NCBI GenBank assembly: GCA_035048495.1
Contig: CM068540.1
Span: forward strand, 16,724,829 to 16,788,828
Source: Euptelea pleiosperma
Lineage: Eukaryota; Streptophyta; Magnoliopsida; Ranunculales; Eupteleaceae
Length of the DNA stretch: 64,000 nt
Direction: 5' to 3'
Shown here: one piece after another, positions 12,801-23,421 of the stretch
Position numbering within the stretch: position 1 is the first letter of the stretch
How the letters are laid out: every line of letters starts with the position of its first letter
Notes under the pieces: generated by a model
Seen by the model: only the letters and a program-made list of their open reading frames with translations
Told to the model about the DNA's origin: nothing
Databases searched by the model: none
Made by a program: the position numbers and the translations under genes

Positions 12801-14294
12801 AGAATTTGGCGAACACCGAGACCACCGTCTTCTTGGGATTTGCATATCCTTGTCCAGCTAACAAGATGAAACTTGTGTTTCTCTTCTCTGTCATCCCAAA
12901 GGAAATTTCTAATGAGGCTTTCTATCCTCTTAGCCACCCCTTTCAGAATGGAGAACAACGACTAGTAGTAGATTGGCAAATTAGAAAGGGTGCTCTTTAT
13001 AAGAGTTAATCTGCCACCTTTAGATAAGAGCCTTTTCTTCCATGACACCAATCTTCTCTGGATACGTTCAAGTACCGAATCCCATATCTTCTTCGATCTA
13101 CTTTTAGCACTGAGTGGGAGACTGAGGTACAGCATAGGGAGCTTCCCCTTTTTGCATGCCAAACACGCTGCAATCTCGTCCAGACACTCCGCCTCTCCAA
13201 CCCCAAAGACTTGACTTTTGGAGAGATTAATCCGCAGCCCCGAAACCACTTCGAAGCAGTGCATACCCCACGTAAAGCCTGAGCTTGACTAATGGCTGCC
13301 TCTAGGTGCATCCATATTGGTAATTACAGGCTGTGGTGAACTTATTAATGCCTCTGTTTCATATTTATACCCGCTGTTAGCTCGGAGTGGATGAGCGAGA
13401 AATGGAAGAGGGTTCCAGCCTCCTTCCTATCCCTTACCCCTTGGTGTAAATCGGCTTGGATTCTTCTGCTTTCTCATCTGCTCTAGTCAATGGTCTCTGC
13501 TCGAAAGTCCCATTCTGAGATGGCATGAAAGGACTTCCTCGGCAGACCAATAGGTAGAACAACATGCTCGTCGATAATAGTAGGGGGCTCGAAGTGAAAT
13601 GAGTAAGTTGGGGTAGATATGGAGTTTCATAACCATTAGCTATTTGTCTTTCCCCGCCCTTAGTTTTTCCAGTCTATGCCTTTCAATTATAGTTATCCAT
13701 CTTCACTCTGATGCTTGTTTTGCGTCAGCAAAATAACTTTCGGGCCGTAGAAGAAAATATCCAATTTATATGTAGAAACGATGGAAACAACATATTCTGC
13801 AACAAGGGAAATCAAGAACAATTTTATGGTTAGATCCCACTAGACAGCACCACTACATGATGGTTGAACTTCGAATTTCATGTATTGTACTAAATTTTAG
13901 TTTATCAAAGAAACATGTGGTCCAATCATCTTATCATCAATTCTGTGACTTAAAACTTCCGACAAAGTATAGAAACCATCTTATTAACTCTAAAACACAA
14001 GTTATTAAACAAACAAATGAACTATTCTTTGTCTTCGACTTTTACAATGGTATTGCTTAGTGGTAGAATCTACTGAATTTTTTTTCTTATTTAGCTTGCG
14101 AGTTGGAATCAAAATGGAAGAGCTTCTCTCGCAAATTGCCTCGCAAAAGGAAAACTGATGATACAGCAAAGCAAGCAGATAATGGGTCCCTTGTACTGTT
14201 GCAACACAGGCAAGCAGCGTTGAATAAAGTCAAAGGTTCATTTGATTGCAGCCACTTAGAATTTGACTGGAAGTTAAACCCTTCTTTTGATTAG
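6728..14294 (+). CDS. GIY-YIG nuclease-domain protein, three exons
   Basis: Exons 6728-7008, 9035-9141 and 14095-14294 join in frame (588 nt, 195 aa). GIY-YIG proteins cut DNA through a tyrosine, an arginine and a metal-binding glutamate. The domain starts near residue 69: VYLIVSTN (GIY position, Y72), TYVG (YIG position, 84-86), [15 protein letters not shown] (arginine helix), [19 protein letters not shown], then ELESKWKSF (glutamate helix) and the tail [18 protein letters not shown]. All catalytic positions look present. The start [14 protein letters not shown] is the first in-frame ATG; it is basic and Ser/Thr-rich, compatible with organelle targeting (inference). A 13-serine run (36-48) comes from a TCA microsatellite. 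Introns are 2026 and 4953 bp and hold transposons. It resembles small plant GIY-YIG/SLX1-like proteins; the exact substrate is unknown. Confidence 0.88.
6831..6871 (+). repeat. (TCA)n coding microsatellite
   Basis: About 13 TCA units encode the poly-serine run of the GIY-YIG protein, followed near 6906 by a TCG run encoding a second serine block. A dinucleotide (TC)n tract lies just after the exon at about 7014-7036, in the intron. Confidence 0.95.
7661..7883. mobile_element. GATC-rich inverted-repeat element, copy 1
   Basis: Starts CTTGGTTCAAAATCTCGG and ends CCGAGACTTCGAACTAT; the body is built from GATCGG/CCGATC motifs in inverted order, including GGCTGGATCGGTGG. It lies in intron 1 of the GIY-YIG gene. 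Its right end was split by the LINE tail: the GGTTCAAACC continuation is found at 8288. Other copies: 23205, 26826, 30230 and 30997. Confidence 0.7.
7886..8278 (-). mobile_element. 5'-truncated LINE (L1-type) tail
   Basis: The - strand encodes the last part of an L1 ORF2 ([27 protein letters not shown]), the same family as the longer copy at 11592-13311. The + strand T-run at 7884 onward is the poly(A) tail. Target duplications TCGAACTATAG (7873-7883) and TCGAACTATGG (8279-8289) match at 10 of 11 bases. Inserted into the end of the GATC-rich element within intron 1. Confidence 0.88.
9142..11590. other. First half of GIY-YIG intron 2, no gene
   Basis: AT-rich intron. The only structure seen is the inverted CCTAGGC-rich pair listed at 9450-10175. 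No coding stretch is recognised from 10200 to 11590. Confidence 0.5.
9450..10175. mobile_element. Possible inverted-repeat element (GCCTAGGC-type ends)
   Basis: The left part carries TTTGCCTAGACGAGTGCTTTGC and GGGCCTAGGCAAGCGC; the right part carries the inverted forms GCTTCGCCTAG, CTCGCTTGAGGGAC and GCCTAACGC. No target duplication was resolved. Confidence 0.35.
11592..13311 (-). mobile_element. L1-type LINE, ORF2 C-terminal half, in GIY-YIG intron 2
   Basis: Read on the - strand, one frame from 13264 to 11828 encodes the end of an L1 reverse transcriptase: [77 protein letters not shown] and WLWRFGAE, then the RT-associated zinc-binding region ([29 protein letters not shown]). The frame is broken only by in-frame stops near 12962 and between 12709 and 12683, plus a shift at about 13264. 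The T-run at 11596-11605 is the poly(A) tail. The 5' part of ORF2 and all of ORF1 are absent (5' truncation). Antisense to the host gene. Confidence 0.9.
13320..14094 (+). other. Rest of GIY-YIG intron 2
   Basis: No element or coding stretch recognised. Ends with a T-rich tract and TTAG acceptor before the exon at 14095. Confidence 0.5.
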
Positions 14295-15260
14295 CAGTTA
14301 AGGATGTGCACCTGTTGGTTAACTAATTATCTACCTCAATTCATATTATTTAAATTTTCTGAAATTATTGTGAATTTTGTCGATTTATTACCTAGAGAAA
14401 TGAAGGTTACCTGTAATATTTCAACTAACTTTATTGTTCCAGAGCAAAATTTTTAAAACAGATGACACTTTTATTTTCCATTTTTCCACATTTCCTTGCA
14501 TTTTGAAGGTTTCTAGGTGAAAAATAACCACTTTATTAATGGTTTTCGAGTCAAAAATAACTTTTAAGGGTTAAAATCAAGATCAAACACTTCTCAAGTT
14601 GTTTAGGTTAAAGTTGTTCTTTAATAAAAACCCATTTTCTTTTAATTTCATATTTCTTTCATATACTAAGCTACATTATTATTATGTGTATATGAGCCAG
14701 ACTTTTTTTTTTAAGTTGGCGAACTTTTACTAACTTCTCCATGCTGAATCAAACCATTGAATAAATTTCAAATTTTAAATGAAAAAGTCTGTGGTGAAGT
14801 TGAAGTTCTGTACCTTGCCTCAATTTAGAATTACTTGAGGATGGTGAGATTATTGTATGTGGTAAAATACTCCTATAAATCCACCATTGTCATAAACCAT
14901 AATTTCTGGGAAAAAGTACAATGATACCCTTGTAAGTTGTAACCATGTTCCATCAGTCAATGTAAAGATGATAATCTACAATAAGGAGTATCTTACTATA
15001 GTACTGTTAGGATAAGAACACAAAATATATCGAAATGAGATTAAATCTACAACACTATGGTGTTTTCTCATGCTTTTTGCTCACTCTCCATTTAATCTCA
15101 TGCATAAAGTAAAAAAGCATCACTTATTCATGTCATGATTGTGTCTTCTCCTTTGTGAAAAGTTTTATGATTTGATTTTTTATTTGTCTGACCTGAAGTA
15201 AATAAACGAAAGCCTCCATATAGGTCAGCCACCAAATTATAGGATTAATAGTGCTCTCCA
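14295..15260. other. No gene recognised
   Basis: 3' flank of the GIY-YIG gene. AT-rich, no convincing ORF or repeat. Confidence 0.5.
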
Positions 15261-15269
15261 TCAAAACCA

Positions 15270-16800
15270 ATCAGTTGTGCTTGCCAACTCTAATAAAGTC
15301 GTAGTGAGGTACATCCAAGTCCGGGGTTGAATCAACTACTTGCAATTTTTTTGTAGCTTGATTGATGATAGAAGTTTCAGAGTCTATCACCTTAGGCTGA
15401 TCTTGCGTCCATCTTGTTGGAACTTGTAAGAATGCTCCTCAGGATCATAAATTGCTGACACATTCTCTTATCCATCGTTTTCCCAAAAACCTGTGACATC
15501 GTTCCATCAGAGTTGTTACACAGTAACAATAACTATACTCTGAACTTAAAGAAACTATGATAAAACTACAACTAGAAATCAACTTTTTGTATCTCCATGG
15601 CATAATTGGAAATTAGTTCTCACTTTTAGAAGGATCAATTACGAGCTTAGCGAGTTTTCCGGCAACCTTAAATGTGGTTCAAAACTCCATACTTCCTATT
15701 GCACATGGTACCACTGAAATTGTAGGGTATGTGGTCAAGGTTTGCTGGTCCTGGTCATGGGACTTGAATGGGCTGTGATTCGGTTGCAACTTGTAATAAA
15801 AAAAGATAGAGAAAACTACAAATGAAAAAAAAAATTGATAATAAAAGAAGTGGTTGCACCCACATCAACCAAAAAGAATGAAATGAAGCAAAATTATTCT
15901 CATAAGCACTAGAAATGCTAGAGCTTTAAATGGACCAAGAGATCCAAATGCATCAAATGAGTAGGCATTGAGACAACTCTAGCACCTCCTGTAGAAGATA
16001 AAATTATAACCTTTCATCTATATATAAAAAAGAATATTAGATTAAGTAATTAAAAAAAGAAAAAAAGAAATGAGATTACCCGGACTGCTGCACGCTCAGG
16101 TGTTGCTTTTGTCATGACTTTACTCCAGCAAGCATACATACTTGTGATCTTTGTAAGTTTTCTAAGTCTGGTTGAGAAGAGAAGGGAGTTTCAATGATGA
16201 TGCGGTTGGACATGTAAGTTCATACCAGCCACTCCTTACAGTGCAAAACTTCATTTACTGGGAAGTGGGAACAAAAGGGATCAAGAAAAACAATAACACC
16301 AATAGCGATAACATTACAGATGTATGACAAAACTGGTCTTAACTTCATAATAATGTCTCAGAATAACATATTGCACATTCTTCCTAGCCACCATAAGCCA
16401 AGTTTCAGACTTACTTGGTTTGCAATTCTTGGGAACGACAAAGAAAAAGAAAAGGAAACAATAGTTTAACAGAAGAAATGAGTTGATATTCTACCAGAAT
16501 AAGACTCGAGTACAAAAAGAACAAAATAATTAAGTTATAATACAAGATCATTTTGTTCGACAAATTAGTCATCATCTTTGATTCAAGGAGCTTCTACGGT
16601 TCTACCCCAATAGAGAGTTTCGTTCTGGCAAGCAACTCAGCATATGAAAAGGAGTCAAACCTGTACAACTCAGTCGAATCTTGTGAATGCTTACAAAGAT
16701 GGACAAGAAGAGGGCAATCTTGCATAGAAGGGCAGACTGGTGAGTTGGGTATGAAATCAGTAGACCCATATGACACACAAAAAAAGAAAAAAGAAAAAGG
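15270..16800 (-). pseudogene. Unrecognised coding-like patches, - strand
   Basis: I do not recognise a family. Several short - strand stretches read like protein. About 16755-16670 gives CPSMQDCPLLVHLCKHSQ, ending at a possible donor AG|GTTTGA. About 16190-16082 gives ACWSKVMTKATPERAAVR before a GTAATC donor. About 15425-15270 gives SETSIINQATKKLQVVD and DVPHYDFIRVGKHN before a stop. The pieces are separated by stop-rich DNA and cannot be joined with confidence. They could be exons of a decayed gene also represented at 20240-21960, or chance. Confidence 0.3.
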
Positions 16801-16817
16801 AAAATGACTCGGAATTG

Positions 16818-16901
16818 ATCCCTTAGCTCAATTGGGTAAGATACTGCATCCAAACATGTGGTCATTGCAGGTTCAATCCCAGCTTACCCACCCAAAAAAA
16901 A
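16818..16901 (+). mobile_element. Short tRNA-derived SINE
   Basis: A-box-like TTAGCTCAATTGGG and B-box GGTTCAATCCC in tRNA spacing, ending CCCACCCAAAAAAAA. GAATTG occurs on both sides (16812-16817 and 16902-16907). It does not fold as a full tRNA gene by eye: no matching acceptor stem. Confidence 0.6.
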
Positions 16902-17276
16902 GAATTGGACATCTCAAGACTAACAATATGGATTTGGTGACATGCCCAATTCAGAACAATTGATACCAGCTGAAACTGAGTAGGCTCGGGTGAGTTGCAT
17001 CTACTTGGTGAAGACTTTAACCATGACCCAAGGTATCTCTCCCACTTATAGACCGTTGATCACTCTCAGCACCAGCTTTCTCTATCATGATGATATCAAA
17101 TCCAACTTTAAAGCCACAGATTTTATATTGCTGTAGCTTTTACTGCTATTAGATTTTTAGCTGTTGTTAAAGAACTTTGTTTATGTTAATGAATTTAATA
17201 AGCCAATGATCAGTATATATCAAGTAGAAAACTTAATTTTTGAACCTTAATATAATACTTATGCAGCACTGATCTG

Positions 17277-17393
17277 GAATTTAAGCTTGTTTCCACACAT
17301 GCTCCTGCCTTGGGCAACTACAGTTTTGGTAACAAGATATTGTGTTTTAGAGATGAATTGCATAAGGAGCACAACAGCAACAGGTAAGATGTT
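17277..17393 (+). other. Orphan exon candidate, + strand
   Basis: A 117-nt stretch is bounded by ATGCAG| and |GTAAGA and is open in one frame (TDLEFKLVSTHAPALGNY, then FGNKILCFRDELHKEH). It reads like protein, but I do not recognise it and found no partner exons nearby on this strand. It could be an exon of a decayed gene or a captured fragment. Confidence 0.3.
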
Positions 17394-17475
17394 CCATCCC
17401 AAGCTACATTAAACATGAACGCAGTCTACACATATAAGCTTCTGGTTACATTATAGTTAAAGAACTAAAACATAT

Positions 17476-17653
17476 ATTTTGTTTTTTTGGGTGACGAAGG
17501 GTGTCCCAACCCTGACAAGGAAGGACTAATCCATATGGATGCACGCAATCACCCGCAAACACGTGCATCTGGTAAGCCCGGGAGAAGTCAAACTCATGAC
17601 CTTGGGGAGCATATCCAAGTCTCCAAGCCAACTGAGCTACCCGTGCGGGTTTG
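17476..17653 (-). mobile_element. tRNA-derived SINE with 12-bp target duplication
   Basis: The - strand begins GCACGGGTAGCTCAGTTGG (A-box) and has GGTCATGAGTTTGAC (B-box), ending GTCACCCAAAAAAAC. Perfect 12-bp repeats ACTAAAACATAT flank it (17464-17475 and 17654-17665), showing target-primed insertion. Confidence 0.88.
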
Positions 17654-17808
17654 ACTAAAACATATTCCTTCATATAAACTTATAGCTTAAACTTCAGATT
17701 AGCATTTTGGCACATTCATCCTCACCTCCCACAACCTTGGTAAAAGGCTGCCATTGTGTGTGGTTGTTGTTTAGGCTCATGCCAATGTCATCATTGACAG
17801 GGAGCAGG

Positions 17809-18157
17809 ATGCATGGTTTTAAATTTTGTCCAAACAGCCAAAATTTAGGGACGGAATTTTGGTTTCAGGCTCTACCGGAATCGAAACACAATGTATTCTA
17901 TAATTTTGGCTAACTATTCAATATAAATAGAAATGAGATAATTAATACACTTTTCCATTAATTAAGGCATAAATTAAGATTTCCTTATCTTTGGGAGATT
18001 GTAGAGAGAGAAAGCAATAAGATTTTGTTCATATAAGTAAGGGATTTTAAATAAACATACTACTAACCATGCATTATTTTTCCAGGATTTTACCGAAATT
18101 TTGGTTTGGACCTGGACCAAAACCTAGTCGAAATCGAAGTTTAAATCCTTGGCATGA
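17809..18157. mobile_element. Miniature element with TTTAAA-type inverted ends
   Basis: Left end ATGCATGGTTTTAAATTTTG and right end GAAGTTTAAATCCTTGGCAT are imperfect inverted repeats. The interior has AAATTTTGGTTT on both arms. Related at the right end to 336-856. Confidence 0.5.
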
Positions 18158-18159
18158 TG

Positions 18160-20190
18160 TAGTACAACATCATTAAATTTTAAAAACTGATATAATTTTT
18201 AAGATTTCAGCCATTTTTAAGATTTATTATTGATCTTATTTACTGCAAAATCTTTCAAATGACCGAGCATAGATGTTTTCTTTCAATTTTTACAGCAGAC
18301 CTTGAAGTACATAAATGGTAAGTTGATTTCAATATAGGGATGCTAAATGTCCTATTCGCAAGTGATTATATTCTAGTGACTTTGTTATTAAGTTAATTTG
18401 AATAAGTTTTGATTGATATTGGAATACATGTGGTAGGACAATTTCCAGTTCTTGTTACCCACTCTGTGACTAGAAACTTCAGAACCTAGCAGCACAGAGG
18501 GTCGGCATAGTTGACATCATGCATGACTAGCAAGTAGTTAATATGCTTTTGCATTAGATTATCCCTCTTGATTTCAAGACTATTAGGCAAATGTGAAGGG
18601 TCAGTTCTCTCCTCTATAATGTGCTAGGACTCATGATTAAGAATATAGTTCTCTAGTTCATAAGAAACTTTAGGAAAGAGGAGATATCTTTCACTCAGTA
18701 TGCATGTATACTAATACTGCTTTTACAGATTCTTGCTGAAATGGGAAAGTTTGTCTATGGCTTGCAGTGACCAAAACACCTATGGCCTGACTCGATTTCA
18801 TTTTGTTAGTCGGACTTGCTATGACATTTAGAACACTTTGAGCCTTAAAGCAGATATTTGACCTGAAAATGACAGGTATTTACAAATTGATTAGATCTTT
18901 GAATCTATTTGGCCAATTTCAAAAAGACCAAAACCATTAATTCTACTCAAATATATTTCAAAAGTGATTGGTTTCATCGCAATCAGACCACTGGATTTCA
19001 AAAATGAAGTGTTTCCTGACTAGTCTTCCCAAAAACCCTGATTTATTTTTTTACACGAAATAGCAGCTTTCTTTAATAGAAGATGGTGAAAATTGTTCAG
19101 ATGGAAAGCACTTGTCGAAACCATTCCAATGACACAAATTTCATTTGATTCTGATGCAGAAATGGTTTTCCAAAGTGAAATACCAAACTTCCCCTGAATA
19201 GGATCCAACCTTGAATTTCGCACACCAAAAGTGATTTCTGATTTCATACCTAATTTGCTAGCAAAAAGAGCTTTGAAACGAGTACCGGCCCATATGTTAT
19301 TGTTTGTTCAAAATAAACAAAACCCTAAAATTTCTCTCAATTGTTGGCCCAATGTATGCAGAATTTTAGTCAAAATCAACCTTTTAGAAGTTTCCAAGAC
19401 TTTTTCGGACATTTTTAGATTTATAAGACATTTTTAAAGGTTCTAGAACACAGATAAGTGATCAAGAGTCGCATTTCTACCTGAACTAGGAGAGATATGA
19501 TGGAAATTAGTGCAATCTATGCAAACCAGTTCAGAAATAGCACCGGGTTTATTATTTTAAATGGAATTCTCATATTTAATCCAATGGTTCTTATTTAATC
19601 TGCCATACAAAGGAAAATCTTAGTTCTAGAAGCTATTTTGAGTCCCCTACAGTTCTAATCTCAATTGTAGAAAGCATCCTAATTCCAATAGAATCAATCT
19701 TAGCCCTTGAGCTATCCTCCCCCTCAAAAGAAAATTATAAATAGAGGTCACTACTTTCATTTTAACACATCTCAGATGGCTGTTAATTGGTGTGAATATT
19801 GGTAAAGCTTTGCACTTTATGCTTGCTTAATATAAACCCTAAATGTTTTCCAGTTATAAAACAAAGAAACCATGACAAATAATGACTAAAGAAACTAAAC
19901 TATGACCTAATAGAACTAGAAACAACAAAATCATTAGCACTCTAATGTAATTAGAAAACATAAAGACTAGTCCACCATTTGACCTAAAATGCTATGAAGC
20001 ATTATAAATTTGTAGCGTTCTCGAAGAAACACTATGAAATCAATGCCATAATAGGCATAATTTGTTATAGAGTGCAAACTCATACTCGCGCGCGATATAA
20101 TCAACGGGCATTTGTCTCAAATCTTATTGGAAGTCGGTATGCCCTCGACGAAGCTCTTTACGCCTCTTATTGACGTAAAAAGACCTATAC
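18160..20190. other. No gene recognised
   Basis: AT-rich, short scattered ORFs only; nothing recognised. Confidence 0.45.
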
Positions 20191-20796
20191 CTTTTGATTT
20201 TTACTTCAAATGGTAGGTGTACCTAACCTGCACATTTTCAGGCACACTACAAACTTGTAACAAGAACTTTAGTCCCTCTACAGGAACCTTGAGCTCTTTG
20301 GATGAAGTGCACTGAATAGGACCAATTCTATAAAGAAAAAAAAGGCCATGAGTAAAAGTATGATCATCACAACTTCAGACATTTCACCCGTAACTTTGTC
20401 TCCATCCTTTCACTTGAGCGCCAGTGTTTTTGTAGATACCACCCAACGTCCAACCAGCGAAGGAGGTCTTCTCGTCTGAGCCAAGCTATAGAAAATTCAC
20501 AGGTTCTCCTGTTTAATGATATACGAGTTCATGTTCTTAGAATATGGTCTCGTTGGGATGTCTAACGGGATGCTTAACTTTAATGAAATACCCATAATCT
20601 TAGCCTTCCCATAAAATGATCCTTCCGACTGTAAATACTTATGGACGAAGGTTATAGTGTTTGCTTGTTTGATATTGGCAGTGGTCTGAGCTAGATCCTC
20701 TGGTGCAATATCCACATGAACATGGGCTTTGTTGAGGACTTGCAACTAGCGGCGGAGCCAGGATTTTGCTTTGGGGGGGGGGGGCGGGGCACTATG

Positions 20797-21185
20797 ACAC
20801 ATGGCATGTTATTAGAGATCATTGACTGTATAGATATTTGGCCCATCCCTAGGTGTGGGTTATTAGAGATCATTGACTGTATAGATATTTGGCCCATCCC
20901 TAGGTGAACCCACATACTAAAATTCATCCCGATTAGAAATTTATATCCGTTGGATTAAAGTCTTTTTTCATATTTTGTTTTCAACTGTGGATTTAGAGCA
21001 TTATTTGGGGTACTCGGATCTGAAGGCTAAAAATCACTAATTAGACATATTTTGTTTCGTACATTTACCTAGGGATTGGCCAAACATCCATATGGTTAAC
21101 GACCTCTAATAGTATGCCACATGGTTCACAATGTGGTCTGCATCAACATTGACGATGGACGTCCATCATCAAAGTTCTACTCTTT
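20797..21185. mobile_element. Palindromic MULE-like element nested in hAT, copy A
   Basis: Arms contain ATGGCATGTTATTAGAGATC, GGCCCATCCCTAGGTG and, inverted, CACC/TACCTAGGGATTGGCC and CTCTAATAGTATGCCACATG. A block of about 54 bp (TTATTAGAGATCATTGACTG to CCATCCCTAGGTG) is tandemly duplicated at 20809 and 20860. Confidence 0.65.
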
Positions 21186-21254
21186 AATTAATGGTAAAAG
21201 TTAAGAAGGGAAAAAAATTTCAGGTTTGATATTTTTATATTGGCATCAAGCCGC

Positions 21255-21545
21255 ACTAAAAATGCCATGTGGCACATTATTAGAGATTTATGACCCTACG
21301 GATGTTTGAAACATTGCTAGGTAGACCTACAAACAAAAAATCAGTTTGATTAATATTTTCTAGGAATTGAATCTCAGTAGCCAAAATAATTTTCTAATCC
21401 ACGGTTGAAAGTCAACCCATGAAAAAGATTCAAATCCAATGGCTATACACTACCAATCTGCTTATTTTTGGTCTGCAAGCCCATCTAGCAATGTTTAAAA
21501 CATCCGTACAGTCATGGATCTCTAAGTGTCTTCTACGTCACCTTT
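21255..21545. mobile_element. Palindromic MULE-like element nested in hAT, copy B
   Basis: Arms ATGCCATGTGGCACATTATT and CATTGCTAGGTAGACCTAC mirrored by GCCCATCTAGCAATG and ATCTCTAAGTGTCTTCTACG. More diverged than other copies. Confidence 0.55.
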
Positions 21546-22130
21546 TTATTTGCGGCTTGGATGCAGTGTAAAAAGATTGTTTATATAAAATTATTTCTGT
21601 TAAATTTGTAAGCCATTGGTCTGTATGGTTTAGATGTAAACGCATTTAATTTGTTCACAGTCAAAAAGTAAAAAGTGTGAAAAGACACAAACATCCCTAC
21701 CAATATAAATAATTCAAAAAATCAAAATAGATGGTGGGTGAAGAATGACACTTTAAAGGATAAAAATATGAGAGGCACTAAATTAAATTTGAAGGATATT
21801 TCTAATGATAAAAAAAAAAATTATCAAAAGAATTTGAAAATTGGGAGGGGGCACGTGCCTCCCCTGGCCCCTATGTGGCTCCGCCGCTGCTTGCAACACT
21901 ACTTCTCTGTAACCGGCTGATGCCATTAATAATTCCTCAAACTGATATGTTTGTCTATTATTTTCGGTATTTCTTGCTTATTATGTTGATCACTATAGTT
22001 GATATTTTGATTTACTTGTGAATTTGATAGGGTTGTAAAGTTGCTCAGAAAAATTCTGCTCAAGTTACCTTATTTGCTCAAGTAGTTTAGGAGAGCCTGA
22101 TCTTCTCGAAAAGATCCATCATTCTTCTCT

Positions 22131-22412
22131 ATTTAAGCAAAAATGGAAAATAACGGATTGTAAGGCATAGGGGCAATAATAGAAAAATGGCGCTAAAATT
22201 CAAAATTTGAATTTCAAATTTATAATGGAAATAACTAAATTTTTTTAACATTCTTTTTTATTGTTATTTTCATTATAATGGAAAAATAACAGAAATAACA
22301 AAAATAACCTGTTATCTTCTGAGTGTTCAAACGGAACATAACGTAACGGGGGAGGTCCGAATAAGTAATAAGGTCGTTATTTTTGTTATAACGGTCGTTT
22401 TTTAAACTACGG
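22131..22412. mobile_element. TAACGG-type miniature element, copy 2
   Basis: Contains AAAATAACGG near the left, and CATAACGTAACGGGGGAGG, TTATAACGGTCG and TTTTTTAAACTACGG at the right, parallel to 6299-6598. Ends are approximate. Confidence 0.5.
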
Positions 22413-22450
22413 TCGAAGAGATCTACGGTCCACGAGGTTTGCACCCTAGA

Positions 22451-22597
22451 AATTCCAAAAACACCCCAGACCAAAAAATTAAAAATAAAATAAAATTGAG
22501 AGTACCCCCAAGACACACACTCTCTCTCTCACCATTCAATCTCTCTCTCCGTCTCCATCTCTCTAGCCACTCACTCTCTCTCCCTCTGCATCTCTCT

Positions 22598-22639
<42 letters not shown>

Positions 22640-22677
22640 TTAATTAGGCCCCATGGTACTGAGCAACCGTGGGGCTT

Positions 22678-22713
<36 letters not shown>

Positions 22714-22780
22714 GGAGAGGGAGAGACGAAAAGGGTGCTTAGATGTTTTTAATTTTTTGGTCTGGGGTGCTTTTGGAATT
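22451..22780. mobile_element. Hairpin element with (CT)n and (GA)n arms
   Basis: About 34-bp inverted ends: AATTCCAAAAACACCCCAG at left, mirrored by CTGGGGTGCTTTTGGAATT at right, followed inward by ACCAAAAAATTAAAAA/TTTTTAATTTTTTGGT. The left arm continues as (CT)n and the right as (GA)n around GCCCCATGGTACTGAGCAAC, so the single strand can fold into one long hairpin. Confidence 0.8.
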
Positions 22781-23204
22781 TGATGGGTCCAAATAGAATT
22801 ACCCTAACTTTATTAACACACAAAGTGACTATTTTATTTTCTCTAGAATCCAGTAATCAATGACCTCAACGGCAAAACATTTTTTGTGGTCCATTGTGGT
22901 GTAGCATTTTTTTTTTTTATATATTTTATTTTCAAACGAAGGCATGTGATACGACATGTGTCGTATCAAAGCCAACAAGTGATAGTGTTAATGGACGACA
23001 TGTGATGGGTGTTAATTGGTGTAAATATTGGCTTCACTATGAAGGGCAAGCAAAGCAAAACAACCCAAAAGTCGGGTTTTGGCCACCCAAAATGCTGGTG
23101 GCAAATGAATCGATGGTGGTGGTCATGTCATCGGCTTAAACCTTAGTGTGGTCACTTTTTTTGTGGCAAACAACAATAGCGTCGTTGGTGGTGGTGGTGT
23201 GAGC

Positions 23205-23345
23205 CATAGTTCAAAATCTCAGGATCGGCGCCAGTCCGGATCGCCCCGATCTGAATATGATCTTCACAAGATACTCTCAGCCGTGGATTCCGACTCACGG
23301 GATTTGGGCCACCCACATACTCGGAATTCACAAACATCGTGGGAT
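23205..23345. mobile_element. GATC-rich element, copy 2 (left part only)
   Basis: Has the left end ATAGTTCAAAATCTCAGGATCGG and GATCGCCCCGATC motifs, then loses similarity; the right end is missing. Confidence 0.5.
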
Positions 23346-23421
23346 TCGCAAGTCAGACCCTCGAGTTCCACACTTTAATTTAAGTCTCTTATTAAATTGC
23401 AATTGATATGTCAATGTTGAT

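Larger units (their letters stand above)
20747..21889. mobile_element. Non-autonomous hAT element, 1.1 kb
   Basis: Terminal inverted repeats TAGCGGCGGAGCC and GGCTCCGCCGCTG; perfect 8-bp target duplication CTTGCAAC at 20739-20746 and 21890-21897. Subterminal poly-G (20774-20785) and CCTCCCC tracts. No transposase. It carries two nested palindromic elements of the GTATGGATGTTTGG family. Confidence 0.92.
20240..21960 (-). pseudogene. Unrecognised gene remnant interrupted by a hAT element
   Basis: On the - strand an open stretch reads FEELLMASAGYREVVLQ (21960-21898). After removal of the hAT element it continues in the same sense as VLNKAHVHVDIAPEDLAQ, FVHKYLQSEGSFYGKAKIMG (20738-20497). Two further exon-like pieces follow: SFAGWTLGGIYKNTGAQVKG (about 20480-20395, after a CTATAG acceptor) and CTSSKELKVPVEGLKFLLQV (about 20335-20240, after a TTTATAG acceptor and before CAG|GTTAGG). 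I do not recognise the family. A 1.1-kb insertion in the reading frame implies a dead copy unless it lies in an unseen intron. Confidence 0.4.

Noticed and set aside
16818..16901. Possible functional tRNA gene
   Set aside because: A and B boxes are present, but acceptor-stem pairing is absent and the sequence ends in an A-run with flanking GAATTG, fitting a SINE.
19020..19437. ORFs on both strands near 19.2 kb
   Set aside because: No motif recognised on either strand and no splice context; treated as chance.
22439..22783. 114-codon ORF rich in Ser-Leu and Arg-Glu repeats
   Set aside because: It is a translation of the (CT)n and (GA)n arms of the hairpin element.
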